DNA from: Symsagittifera roscoffensis
Lineage: Eukaryota > Xenacoelomorpha > Acoela > Convolutidae
NCBI RefSeq assembly: GCF_963678635.1
Contig: NC_087063.1
Span: forward strand, 15,941,006-16,005,005
DNA length: 64,000 nucleotides
Direction of reading: 5' to 3'
The notes below the pieces were generated by a model, which saw only the letters and a list, made by a program, of their open reading frames with translations, was not told the origin of the DNA and did no database searches. The translations under genes and the position numbers were made by a program. Of the stretch, positions 46,601 to 56,800 are shown in pieces. The first letter of the stretch is position 1. The number at the start of each line of letters is the position of its first letter.

Positions 46601-48596
46601 CAGGTTATTACTGCTCCATAGTTCTTAAAAGGCAGTCAGAATATTCTAGGCTTCGAACTCATACGAGCAGTATGTTTTTTTTAAAAAAAAATACATTAAG
46701 AGAAACAACTACTCGTACCAAGACCCAGCCCTGAATGTGGCGACGGCCCTCAAATGTCTCAGTAGTGTTGGCTTCCAGAAAAAATGAACTGTCAAGAAAT
46801 GAAAAAAAGCAAGAATGTTTCACAATTTTTATTGCTATGCCATTTCAAGCCATCATTTCGTTCGTGATTCGACCTGCAATAGTTTATATCATAAAAGTTA
46901 ACAAAAATGTTTGATTTATTTCTTTTTCCGATTTTTTCGATTGAACCTGTGCTAAGCATTCAAGCACAGTTAAAGAGATTTACAACTAAAGCTGTACAGT
47001 TTACCAAATTTTCAATTTTAATATCAAATTGCTCCTCGCCCTCCCCATCCTGACCCACTGCAAACTGCAGATTCTAGCATGAGCAGGGGGCGGTTTTAGG
47101 TAGGAATGCCGCCTCCTCAGGGATTCGACCCAACACCGAACCAAAAAGTCTCCCCATAACATTTTTCACTGACACAAACATATTATTTTTTCAGGGCAGA
47201 GAGCGTGCCAAAAAAAATCAATTTTGCGTTCAGAATTTCCAAAAAAGTGCCTAAAACGCTTTTTTTCCAAACAATTTTTCAAAGTTGGGTCTTTATAGTG
47301 GTTTGGGAAAGCTCAGAAAATAAATTTAGTTGACCTAAAAACATTGAAAACTTTTTTTCGAAAATCCGCCCTTCGAGAAAAACCTAGTTCACCCCCGACC
47401 ATGAGTCTTTCAATATAAGGTTTCTCAAAAAAAAATCTGTAGGTTTCAAAAATTTAAGTTCAAAATAATAGGCCGTAAAAACAGTGCACAATGAGTTTCT
47501 GAAAAAAAAAGATATCTTAATTCTCTGCAAATGTTTTATAAAAACAGTTTAAGTGTTCAAAAAACACTGGGAGTGGAAAAGGAAGCAGAATATCACGGGT
47601 AAGACTAAAATAACCAACCTGAACTCGGCTTTCCATCAAGTTCAACTGCATGGCCAGTGTTTCCCTCACAAACACATCCGGATAGTGGGTTCTGTGGAAC
47701 GCCATTTCCAGCTGTTCCAGTTGCCAGTTGGTGAAGTTGGTCCTAGTTCTACGCCTCTTTGAGTCATTGGGATCACACAGATCATCCGGAGACATATCTA
47801 CTTCCATATCCCCTTCGTCGAGGTTCGAATCCAGCTCGACTTCGTTTGATTTTCTTCCAATTGTATAGTCCAATGGCTCGCAACTATCGACGTTTGCTGG
47901 AGACATTTTTGCCGATTGTGAAAGTTTTGATTCAGTTTTGGTGGGCTTGTCTTTTTGTGTCAAACTGATTCCTAAAGGAAACAAAGATTTATGAGGACAT
48001 TCTACTAGCTATTACTATATGAAGCTAAAGGATGGGTAAAATTAAGAAAAATTTAATGAACAGTAATTTCGATACGCCTTTCTGCTTTTTAAGGGCTTTT
48101 TAAGCTAATTGAAAGTTGAAACTCAGCCCTTTTCAATTAAACCTAAACACAAGCAAATTTGTGACGTTGGCGGATGATTCAACATCTGATTCAATACCTC
48201 ATCTACCTTACCTTTTTTGGGCGGTTTAACTTGACTGCTTTGAATTTGTTTCCCCATTCGATTTGTCGCTTCCCTTTGCTCGAGGATTTTTCTCTCGGCC
48301 GCAAAGTTTTGACCTCCTTGTTGCTGTTGCAAAAGTTTCATGTGGTGCTGAAACATCAAATTGTACGCGTTTAAACTAATTGCCGCCGCTGCGTTTTCCA
48401 GAACACCACGTGACGACTGATTTGGGTTAAGGGGAAGGGTGAAAATTGGTCCGCTGACAGAGGGGGAATCGGAGGGTTTAAACTGCGATCCAGATGGAAT
48501 ATTCGACGTCGCCGCCTGGCTGTTGGTTGCAAAAAGTGCCCCAAGGTGTTGCATTCCAGGCAAAAACGGCAGTTGACCAGAATTCGGAAGCGTCAT
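43218..48596 (-). CDS. unc-4: Unc-4/Uncx-class paired-like homeobox transcription factor, 4 exons
   Basis: Exons 48596-48212, 47971-47619, 44249-44152 and 43686-43218 join with GT-AG introns in phases 1, 0 and 2 into 434 codons ending in TAA. Unc-4/Uncx factors are nuclear, bind TAAT-type sites and repress alternative neuronal or somite fates through Groucho. The homeodomain is residues 201-260 ([20 protein letters not shown] ... [15 protein letters not shown]), with Gln at position 50. It is followed by [20 protein letters not shown], which is specific to this class. The protein ends [10 protein letters not shown], an eh1-like Groucho-binding motif. The N-terminus is Gln/Ala-rich and lies before an acidic stretch (residues 172-198). 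Unlike vertebrate Uncx, I see no basic Lys/Glu block right after the GEP motif. The homeodomain is divergent. No competing gene overlaps it. Confidence 0.93.
43798..43980 (+). mobile_element. hAT-type MITE remnant in unc-4 intron 3
   Basis: It retains TTTGACCCCCTTGCCACTCA, AAAGGGTCCCCCTTT, GGCTGACCAACTTCG, GCGGCGCTGAA and TAGGGTCTTC from the family body. Both tips are worn. Poly-C near the end. Confidence 0.65.
44152..44249 (-). CDS. unc-4: unc-4 exon 3 (recognition helix)
   Basis: 98 bp, too short for ordinary ORF calling. Acceptor TTGTTCACAG|GTGTGG, donor CTGCAG|GTAAACA. Encodes [20 protein letters not shown] and the [13 protein letters not shown] segment. Notably G+C-rich for the region. 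Confidence 0.95.
45554..46672 (+). mobile_element. Long inverted-repeat element, copy 2, in unc-4 intron 2
   Basis: Tips: AGACTGATCGTATATCAGGG, with ATGTTCTGACAGCC, on the left; the inverse (GGCAGTCAGAATATTCTAGG, then ATACGAGCAGT) on the right. The arms fold back near 46080: GAGCATAAATATTCCGTTTT with AAGTCGGAAC on the left, and GTTCCGACTT with GAATAAATATGCTC on the right. The left arm (GGCCAATTTGGCAATTTTTA, CCCGGAACTTTAC) is the relative of the satellite unit at 53831-58434. A further partial tip lies at 46703-46755. Confidence 0.8.
47084..47397 (+). mobile_element. hAT-type MITE in unc-4 intron 2
   Basis: 314 bp. The left tip, CAGGGGGCGGTTTTAGG, and a worn right tip, CCTAGTTCACCCCCG. Flanks AGCATGAG (47076-47083) and ACCATGAG (47398-47405) agree at 7 of 8 bases, as expected of an aged 8-bp duplication. 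Confidence 0.82.
47619..47971 (-). CDS. unc-4: unc-4 exon 2 (homeodomain helices 1-2)
   Basis: Acceptor TTTCCTTTAG|GAATC, donor GTTCAG|GTTGG. Carries the acidic linker and homeodomain positions 1-46, ending ESRVQ. The Q46/V47 intron position is a classic one for paired-like homeobox genes. Confidence 0.92.
48212..48596 (-). CDS. unc-4: unc-4 exon 1
   Basis: ATG at 48596-48594. Encodes residues 1-128 plus the first base of codon 129, then donor G|GTAAGGTAG. The frame continues past the donor for about 30 codons, but that extension loses all family character. Contains a short LLQQQQGGQ run and a PPKKG end. Confidence 0.9.
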
Positions 48597-49977
48597 TTTT
48601 TTGATAAAAGTTTCAATTCTTTTCTTAATCTTTAATTCTTTAGGGGGGTCAAACGAAATGTAAAAGAAACTGCTACTATTTCAAGTTTATCCGGTTATAA
48701 CAACAGTTTTTTCAAGCTTGGCAAATATTTGTAAAATTGGAACAATTAAAGCAGTGTTAGACTGAGTTATGTGGTTTAAAAGGGGAAAATTAGTCGGTTG
48801 AATTGGATCTTTTTTCAAGTGGAAGTAAAATAGTACTTTGAGAGGTTATATTTGTTTTTGATTTGGAAATGGGAGAGCCAATAAAATTAAAGGATATTTC
48901 ACCTGTCCTCAATTCTGTCTAATCATCTTTATTAACTAAAATTATCAACTGATCAACTTCTAAAAGCCTTCTAAAAGCTATTGTCAACATTGAAATGAAG
49001 AGGGGTCGGGTGTTTTTCACTTATTTTTATTCCATAAAAGAGTTTAAAAGTTTTAATTATCACGCTTAGTTATTTTTAATAATCAGGTAAACATAGAATT
49101 GAAGGGATATAAATTTATAATCGCTGGTGCGAAAAATTACAAGAGCAATAGAGCCTTCAAATTTTTTCATTTACTTCTCATTTCACTACCTAAATGAAAT
49201 CCCTAACTAAATAAAGGAGCAAGTATTTATAACTTTCTCTATTAGTAAACATGAAATTTAATTAGAACTTGTCTCGGGGGAAATTTGAGCTTGTCACTGG
49301 AAAATCATCACGACTTAAAATCCGAATTGTCAAATTCAAGACGGCACGGGTTTTGATAATTTTCAAGAAGAGAATCTAGGATATTATTGAGGCCGGGCGG
49401 GGGGGGGGGGGAGGAGTATTGTTTAGAAAATCAAAATGTTCGACGTTGTTTTATAGGTTGACCATATGGATTTTCGTAACTTTTCGTAATATGAAGACAA
49501 TCCAGTTTTGGTACAAATTTGCATTTTTGGGAGCACAATTGGTCAAATTTAGTTTATATTGCCTTCAGAAAAATCTTAAAATTCGTCGATCACAAATGGT
49601 TGTGGTGACAGATTACCTAAAAGTAGACCCTTTGGGTGGTCAGTAAGTTGAATCCCTGAGAGTGATTCCACAAAAATTTACAAGATAGCTACCTTAGAAT
49701 GCGAAAAGCTGTACAAACATATCACGATAGCTAGATTAGTCTGCAGATGCCTTATCCTGCAAGATCTTGCAACCTTTAAAATCTTGCAAGATTTTCAGCC
49801 AAATTCAAGATGTAACGATAATGTATCTTATTTAAAAGCTATAGCCCACATTTGTCAGCTAAATTGTTGAGCAGCAATCGTTGCCATTTCGCCAATCACT
49901 TCATCATAGTTCGGTAAAAATGAGAAGAAAGGCTTGCTACAAATCTGAGAGGAAACACAAAAATTGACTGGCTCAGC
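48597..49977. other. 5' flank of the unc-4 homologue
   Basis: No gene. Presumed promoter and upstream region of unc-4. ATTA-rich words cluster near 49020-49270 (TTTTAATTATCACGC, AAATTTAATTAGAACT at 49254). A G tract lies at 49399-49411. Confidence 0.4.
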
Positions 49978-50417
49978 CAGTAGCGGATTTAAGGGGGGGG
50001 GGGGGGACAGGGGTGGAGGCGGGGACGCTTTTTTCTCAGGGATTCGACCCCCTGCTGACCCAAAGGGTCCCCCTTTGTACTACTTTGAGATATCCATTTT
50101 TGGCTGACTGACCTTAAAATTTTCATGAAGGCGCCTTTGGCGCCAATCTACATTAATTTTGAGGGAGGAGCGCGCGCCGAAAAAACGCGAGTTTTTGGTC
50201 GAAATTTTCCAAAAAGTGCCTAAAAACACCTTTCTGGTCTGTTTTTTTTTTTTCAAAAGTTTGCTTGCGGCGCAGAAAATTTGGTCAAATTAGGGTCTTT
50301 ATATTGGTTTGAGAGAGCTCAGAAAATCAATTTGGTCGACCTTAAAAAAAGGTCGACAAAATTTTCATTTTTTTTTGAAAATCCGTCCCCCTCGAGAAAT
50401 TCCTAGATCCGCCCCTG
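49978..50417 (+). mobile_element. hAT-type MITE, complete, with 8-bp TSD
   Basis: 440 bp from CAGTAGCGGATTTAAGG to CCTAGATCCGCCCCTG. Perfect duplication GGCTCAGC at 49970-49977 and 50418-50425. Its last 70 or so bases, plus the right-hand GGCTCAGC, reappear at 58535 and 61190, at the starts of the duplicated block. Confidence 0.93.
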
Positions 50418-51698
50418 GGCTCAGCTCATCCTATTGAAATACTTGTCGAAATATCTCTAGCTAATCATCAGAACCGCAAGCATAAAAAACGAGGATTTCA
50501 GATAGTTGACTATTTTTCAGAATTTAAGTCAAAACATCTTCGAATATGTTCATAAAGCATGTTTTCAAACAATTTCATTGAGCTAAAATCCTTCATATTC
50601 ATGTATCCACGAAGCTGGTAAACAAGATCGTACTTTCACGGATCGTTTCTGGTGTGCGTATCTTGGCCCTGCGGAGGTAACCTTCACAATTCATGTCAGT
50701 CCGATGATGACAGGTTGAGTCTTTCTTCAGCAATACAGTGGAAGAAGATATACTTTTTCTCTGCCGTCGATGATTGATTGGTTTCTGGGAACATTGGAAG
50801 TGCGCTTTCTGAGGACTTTAACTAATTACCAAATAATACTGCTTCTTTTGCGATTTCTTTTCACAGAGTTGTGTATTGAGAATTTATCTGCTGGTTTTAT
50901 CAACAAGATTTAATTTTCATGGGAAAAATCATTTCCAAAAATGCCATGAAAACAAGAATCTTCATCATGAAATGTAGCTATGGGCAAATTTAGTTCTATT
51001 TTTGTCCTATTTTTTGAAAAAAAAACTTACCTGAAATGCAAAAAAATGCACTATTGTGTAACTTAAGTGTTTTGAGAGAGCACGAAAATTATTTGATCGA
51101 ACTATGAAAAATTAGACAAAATTTTGACAATTTTTGGAAAACTCGCTCCACCCCCCTTGAAAAAGTCCAAGATCCGCCTTCAAGAAGTCTCATTTCAAAA
51201 GTGGGTTTAATCACTTTCCTCCAAATAGTTTATACCTGAATAAGAAATCAAATCATTCCATTTGTCACTTTATTATTTATGTTTTATGCTTGCTATGGAT
51301 CTTTTATTCCCACAAAAATTCTCCATATCTAAGTAGTTTTCATTTTTACCAATCTCTTTTTCCATTGTTGAGTCTCAGAATATCTACTTTGTCAGCTGAG
51401 ACAAATTCTATTTGTTCTCTGATTGTTTAACTTCTGATCAATACACCACACCGTCTGTACATCACAACATCTTTTTTCCGCTGAATAGGTTCGTGCTACA
51501 CCTAAGTCCATAATCGGATATCAATCTTTCTTATTTTCCTTACGGTTAAATAACTGATAGTAAAATACTCGTCTGCGAGATTATAGTTGATAATAACTTA
51601 TAGCCAATGAAAAAGCAAGTCAGCTTGAAGGGGCGTGTCACAATTCTAATATATGATTAAGTTAGATGGATCATGCTTGGGTAGTATTTAACAGGATC

Positions 51699-52109
51699 CT
51701 ATCTTCCGTATTTATAAGATATAAAATCTGGAAGCGAAATGATTATAGAATACGAGTTAATCTGTTTGCGTAGTAGTTTTTCAAGCAATTTATTTATGCC
51801 TATTTGTTGTTTTTTCAAACGTTTTTGATTATAATTCTCCATAATTCGAAACTCGAGAAAAGCCAGTTTGGACTTGAGTCGCGCACCTCCAACCTGGAAA
51901 CTACAAAAGAATGACCAATTATTGCACAAGTAAAGCAAAGTCTTCCGAGTACAGTTATCCTCATAAAAAATTCTTTCCTGTTTGAAAAGGAAAAAAAACC
52001 TTGTTTTCTTTTTACCTTCAACTTTTGCTATTTTTTGTGAAACGGTCAAAGCACCACGACGCATGTAATTGAGGCTAAGAACACCAAAAGCTGGAAAAGC
52101 TTGAAACAT
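51699..52109 (-). CDS. Possible two-exon 93-residue gene, copy 1
   Basis: Exon 52109-52016 (31 codons plus one base, donor GAAG|GTAAAAAG) and exon 51886-51699 (acceptor TTGGAG|GTGCGC) join in phase 1. The product begins MFQAFPAFGVLSLNYMRRGA and continues through KIAKVEG into a basic helix-like stretch (NYNQKRLKKQQIGINKLLEK). The other two copies keep both exon lengths exactly (94 and 188 bp), while small indels fall in the putative intron. Against it, most differences between copies change amino acids, mainly near the C-terminus. I do not recognise the family. Unspliced, copy 1 reads through the intron by chance. Confidence 0.4.
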   Translation of the reverse strand: MFQAFPAFGVLSLNYMRRGALTVSQKIAKVEGKKKTRFFFLFKQERIFYEDNCTRKTLLYLCNNWSFFCSFQVGGARLKSKLAFLEFRIMENYNQKRLKKQQIGINKLLEKLLRKQINSYSIIISLPDFISYKYGR

Positions 52110-52129
52110 ATCTCCGTATCAGTTTAGTA

Positions 52130-52789
52130 CAGCGCTGATTTAAGTTAACGGGAGAAAACGCGTTAAACTTGAAATTTAAAATGCTTTTTTCTCAAATTGG
52201 GTTGAGTTTAGGTGAAAATTTAAGAAGTCAAAACTTGCTTAAAATTTTAACAGAATTACTATGCTGTAATTTGTTTTGCGAAATTCGGGCCCAAAATTTT
52301 ACCCCAAAAATGGGTCATTTTGGTTTTTCTTAGTTATCAAAAATTACGCCGAAAATACTCAGTCGATCACAGTTATAATTGCATCAAAGTGAGCTCCTTA
52401 CGTAGCCCAACAAAATTTTATACAGTAAAAACGACCTTTTTTGTCTATCAAACAAAAATGAATTAACTTATACATTATTTTCGAGATTATACCCTTGTTA
52501 AAGTTTGTTGGGCTGCGTAAGGGGCTCACTTTGATATAATTATGTCTGTGATCGACTGCGTATTTTTGGCGTTATTTTTTATTAACTAAGAAAAGCCAAA
52601 ATGACACATTTTTGAAATAAAACTTTGGGTGCGAAGTTAGCAAAACAAATTGCACCATAATAATTCTTTTAAAATTTTAAGCAAGTTTTGTTTTCATAAA
52701 TTTTCACCTAAACTTAACCCAAATTGAGAAAAAAGCGTTTTAAATTTCAAGTTTAACGCGTTTTGTCCGGTTACTTTAAATCAGCACTG
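52130..52789. mobile_element. Palindromic Tc1-tipped element, 660 bp
   Basis: Tips CAGCGCTGATTTAAGTTAAC and its inverse, flanked by TA on both sides (52128-52129, 52790-52791). The two halves are inverted copies of about 290 bp around a short centre (near 52430-52490). The tip resembles the CAGTGCTG start of Tc1-family transposons, and TA is their target. Non-coding. Confidence 0.8.
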
Positions 52790-52836
52790 TATCTTATAGA
52801 TGATAAAATAAGAAACTCGGCTTACGGTTTAATAAG

Positions 52837-53565
52837 CAGTGCTGATTTAAATTAACTGGACAAAACGGGTTAAAATAGAAATTTAATATGCGTTTTTCTC
52901 AAATTGAGTTAAATTTAGGTGAAAATTTAAGAAGACAAAACTTGCTTAAAATTTTAACAGAATTACTATGCTGCAACTTGTTTTGCAAATTCGGGCCCAA
53001 AGTTTTACCCTAAAAATGGGTCATTTTGGCTTTTCTTAGTTATCAAAAATTACGCCGAAAATACCCAGTCGATCACAGTTATAATTACATCAAAGTGAGC
53101 CCCTTACGTAGCCCAACAAACTTTATTAGGAGTATTTTCTCCAAAAAAATTGCAAATTGTTTTAAAAATATTTTTAAATAAAAAGTTGGTATTTTAAATA
53201 GTAAAAACGACCTTTTTTGTCTATCAAACAAAAATGAATTAACTTATACAATATTTTCGAGATTATACTCTTGTTAAAGTTTGTTGGGCTGCGTAAGTGG
53301 CTCACTTTGATATAATCATGTCTGTGATCGACTGGGTATTTTCAGCGTAGTTATTGATTAACTAAGAAAAGCCAAAATGACCCATTTTTGGGGTAAAATT
53401 TTGGGTCCGAACTTCGCAAAACAAATTGCGCTATATTATTACTGTGAAAATTTTATGCAAGTTTTGTTTTCATAATTTTTCACCTAAACTTAACCCAATT
53501 TGAGAAAAATGCGTTTAAAATTTCAAGTTAAACGCGTTTTGTGCGGTTAATTTAAATCAGCACTG
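52837..53565. mobile_element. Palindromic Tc1-tipped element, 729 bp
   Basis: Tips CAGTGCTGATTTAAATTAAC and GTTAATTTAAATCAGCACTG. It is about 47 bp from the previous one, in the same family, with a longer centre. The right tip and its flank (CAGCACTGTATTTCGAT) recur at 58435, at the other end of the satellite array. Confidence 0.8.
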
Positions 53566-53830
53566 TATTTCGATCAAACGAAAAACGACGGACTTAAAAA
53601 AAGAATTACAGAAGAGCACGGAAGGCTGGATCACGATAACCTCCACTATCTTGAATACCGACTGCCCCTTAATCGGTGGCTGCTAGTGAAAATTATGAAA
53701 CCCATAACTTTTGGACAATATCACACTTCAAGCGCAAAAAATTGAGTGGAACAAAATTAATATGACCAACTAGTTTGCCTTGACTCATTTTGGAACGATG
53801 TTGTTGTTCGGGACAAGTCGTCAGGTAAAA

Positions 53831-56800
53831 AAACTAGCGTTTTGCTTTCGGCATCGGAAATTAAATCTTCACTTTGCGAATAAATTAGTCCAGAGCATAG
53901 CCAAGTTGGCAATTTTCAAATCCCCGGAATTAAAAAAAAACAACCGGAGGTAAAATATAGTTTCGATCAATTGTCAATAAAGGTTCATTATCTTTCATGG
54001 AGTTAAACAATTTTTTGTTATAAACTACTCTATCGACTGTCGAAATTTGAACAAAAAAGAGAGAAAAGCACCCAAAGCATAAGCATTCGCAATTGTTCAA
54101 AGATCAGGACCTTAAATCAAACAGCTGGTACTGACATAGTTAATAAGACAGTTTTATTAATCGCCTACTCTAGCAAAAAACATAATGAAAAAAAAATTGT
54201 GTCTGAAAAAAAGATCCGTATATTCAAGCTTCTAAATACTTATACCGTTTTGACAAGTATCTTACGATAAAACTAATATTTTCTTCATGTTTTGCCTTTT
54301 TATGTGCGACTACTTATAATAAAGGATCAACCTTTTGACAAGTGCTAGATGCAATTATTGGAAAAAATTTAGTCAAGTAAAATCTTGAAAAATCATTATT
54401 TGAAGGCATAAAGTAGCCAGTATATTATAATTTCATTTATAGTTGTTCTTGTTGTGGAAACATTTGCAAAACAATTAAAAGAAAGATCAATTGGTTTCAA
54501 ATTGGTTCTTTGGCGATGAGCTTGACTATTTTTTTACGTCACCGAAAAATGATAGACTATTTAAAGTTACTCGATCCGGCGTTGAAAAACGTCTATTTAC
54601 ACAAATGGACAAAATTAAGCCCAAATTCAAGATTTTACTCTGTAAAAGCCTGTTTTCAATGTTTTTCGAAATTCAGTAAATTTTTTACTTGACCGAGAGC
54701 AAAACTAGCGTTTCGCTTTCGGCATCGGAAATGAAATCTTCACTTTGCGAATAAATTAGTCCAGAGCATAGCCAAATTGGCAATTTTCCAATCCCCGGAA
54801 TTAAAAAAAAACAACCGGAGGTAAAATATAGTTTTGATCAATTGTCAATAAAGGTTCATTATCTTGAATGGAGTTAAACAATTTTTTGTTATAAACTACT
54901 CTATCGACTGTCGAAATTTGAACAAAAAAGAGAGAAAAGCACCCAAAGCATAAGCATTCGCAATTGTTCAAAGATCAGGACCTTAAATCAAACAGCCGGT
55001 ACTGACATAGTTAATAAGACAGCTTTATTAATCGCCTACTCTAGCAAAAAACATAATGAAAAAAAAATTGTGTCTGAAAAAAAGATCCGTATATTCAAGC
55101 TTCTAAATACTTATACCGTTTTGACAAGTATCTTACGATAAAACTAATATTTTCTTCATGTTTTGCCTTTTTATGTGCGACTACTTATAATAAAGGATCA
55201 ACCTTTTGACAAGTGCTAGATGCAATTATTGGAAAAGATTTAGTCAAGTAAAATCTTGAGAAATCATTTTTTGAAGGCATAAAGTAGCCAGTATATTATA
55301 ATTTAATTTATAGTTGTTCTTGTTGTGGAAACATTTGCAAAACAATTAAAAGAAAGATCAATTGGTTTCAAATTGGTTCTTTGGCGATGAGCTTGACTAT
55401 TTTTTTACGCCACCGAAAAAAGATAGACTATTTAAAGTTACTCTATTCGGCGTTGAAAAACGTCTATTTACACAAATGGACAAAATTAAGCGCAAATTCA
55501 AGATTTTACTCTGTAAAAGCCTGTTTTCAATGTTTTTCGAAATTCAGTAAAATTTTTACTTGACCGAGAGCAAAACTAGCGTTTCGCTTTCGGCATCGGA
55601 AATGAAATCTTCACTTTGCGAATAAATTAGTCCAGAGCATAGCCAAATTGGCAATTTTCAAATCCCCCGAATTAAAAAAAAACCGGAGGTAAAATATAGT
55701 TTTGATCAATTGTCAATAAAGGTTCATTATTTTAATGGAGTAAAACAATTTTTTGTTATAAACTACTCTATCGACTGTCGAAATTTGAACAAAAAAGAGA
55801 GAAAAGCACCCAAAGCATAAGCATTCGCAATTGTTCAAAGATCAGGACCTTAAATCAAACAGCTGGTACTGACATAGTTAATAAGACAGCTTTATTAATC
55901 GCCTACTCTAGCAAAAAACATAATGAAAAATAAAATTGTGTCTGAAAAAAAGATCCGTATATTCAAGCTTCTAAATACTTATACCGTTTTGACAAGTATC
56001 TTACGATAAAACTAATATTTTCTTCATGTTTTGCCTTTTTATGTGCGACTACTTATAATAAAGGATCAAACTTTTGACAAGTGCTAGATGCAATTATTGG
56101 AAAAGATTTAGTCAAGTAAAATCTTGAGAAATCATTTTTTGAAGGCATAAAGTAGCCAGTATATTATAATTTCATTTATAGTTGTTCTTGTTGTGGAAAC
56201 ATTTGCAAAACAATTAAAAGAAAGATCAATTGGTTTCAAATTGGTTCTTTGGCGATGAGCTTGACTATTTTTTTACGTCACCGAAAAATGATAGACTATT
56301 TAAAGTTACTCGATCCGGCGTTGAAAAACGTCTATTTACACAAATGGACCAAATTAAGCGCAAATTCAAGATTTTACTCTGTAAAAGCCTGTTTTCAATG
56401 TTTTTCGAAATTCAGTAAAATTTTTACTTGACCGAGAGCAAAACTAGCGTTTCGCTTTCGGCATCGGAAATGAAATCTTCACTTTGCGAATAAATTAGTC
56501 CAGAGCATAGCCAAATTGGCAATTTTCAAATCCCCGGAATTAAAAAAAACAACCGGAGGTAAAATATAGTTTTGATCAATTGTCAATAAAGGTTCATTAT
56601 CTTGAATGGAGTTAAACAATTTTTTGTTATAAACTACTCTATCGACTGTCGAAATTTGAACAAAAAAGAGAGAAAAGCACCCAAAGCATAAGCATTCGCA
56701 ATTGTTCAAAGATCAGGACATTAAATCAAACAGCTGGTACTGACATAGTTAATAAGACAGTTTTATTAATCGCCTACTCTAGCAAAAACATAATGAAAAA

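Larger units (their letters stand above)
44250..47618 (-). other. unc-4 intron 2, 3.4 kb
   Basis: It holds a 14-base C tract (44359-44372), an unrepeated part with several TAATTA/ATTA words (about 44640-45240) that could be regulatory, a 1.1-kb inverted-repeat element (45554-46672) and a MITE (47084-47397). No coding sequence seen. Confidence 0.7.
50345..53565. repeat. Duplicated block, original-looking copy
   Basis: Order: MITE tail, unique-looking sequence with a small gene candidate, then palindromes at 52130 and 52837. The same order recurs from 58535 and from 61190 to the end of the window. Near 51005-51180 there is an old MITE 3'-end remnant (GCTCCACCCCCC...AAGATCCGCC). Differences from the later copies are scattered substitutions and small indels. 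Confidence 0.88.

Noticed and set aside
47972-48211. Reading the first unc-4 exon through to 48123 without splicing
   Set aside because: A good donor (G|GTAAGG) joins in phase to the acceptor at 47971, and the read-through part has no family similarity.
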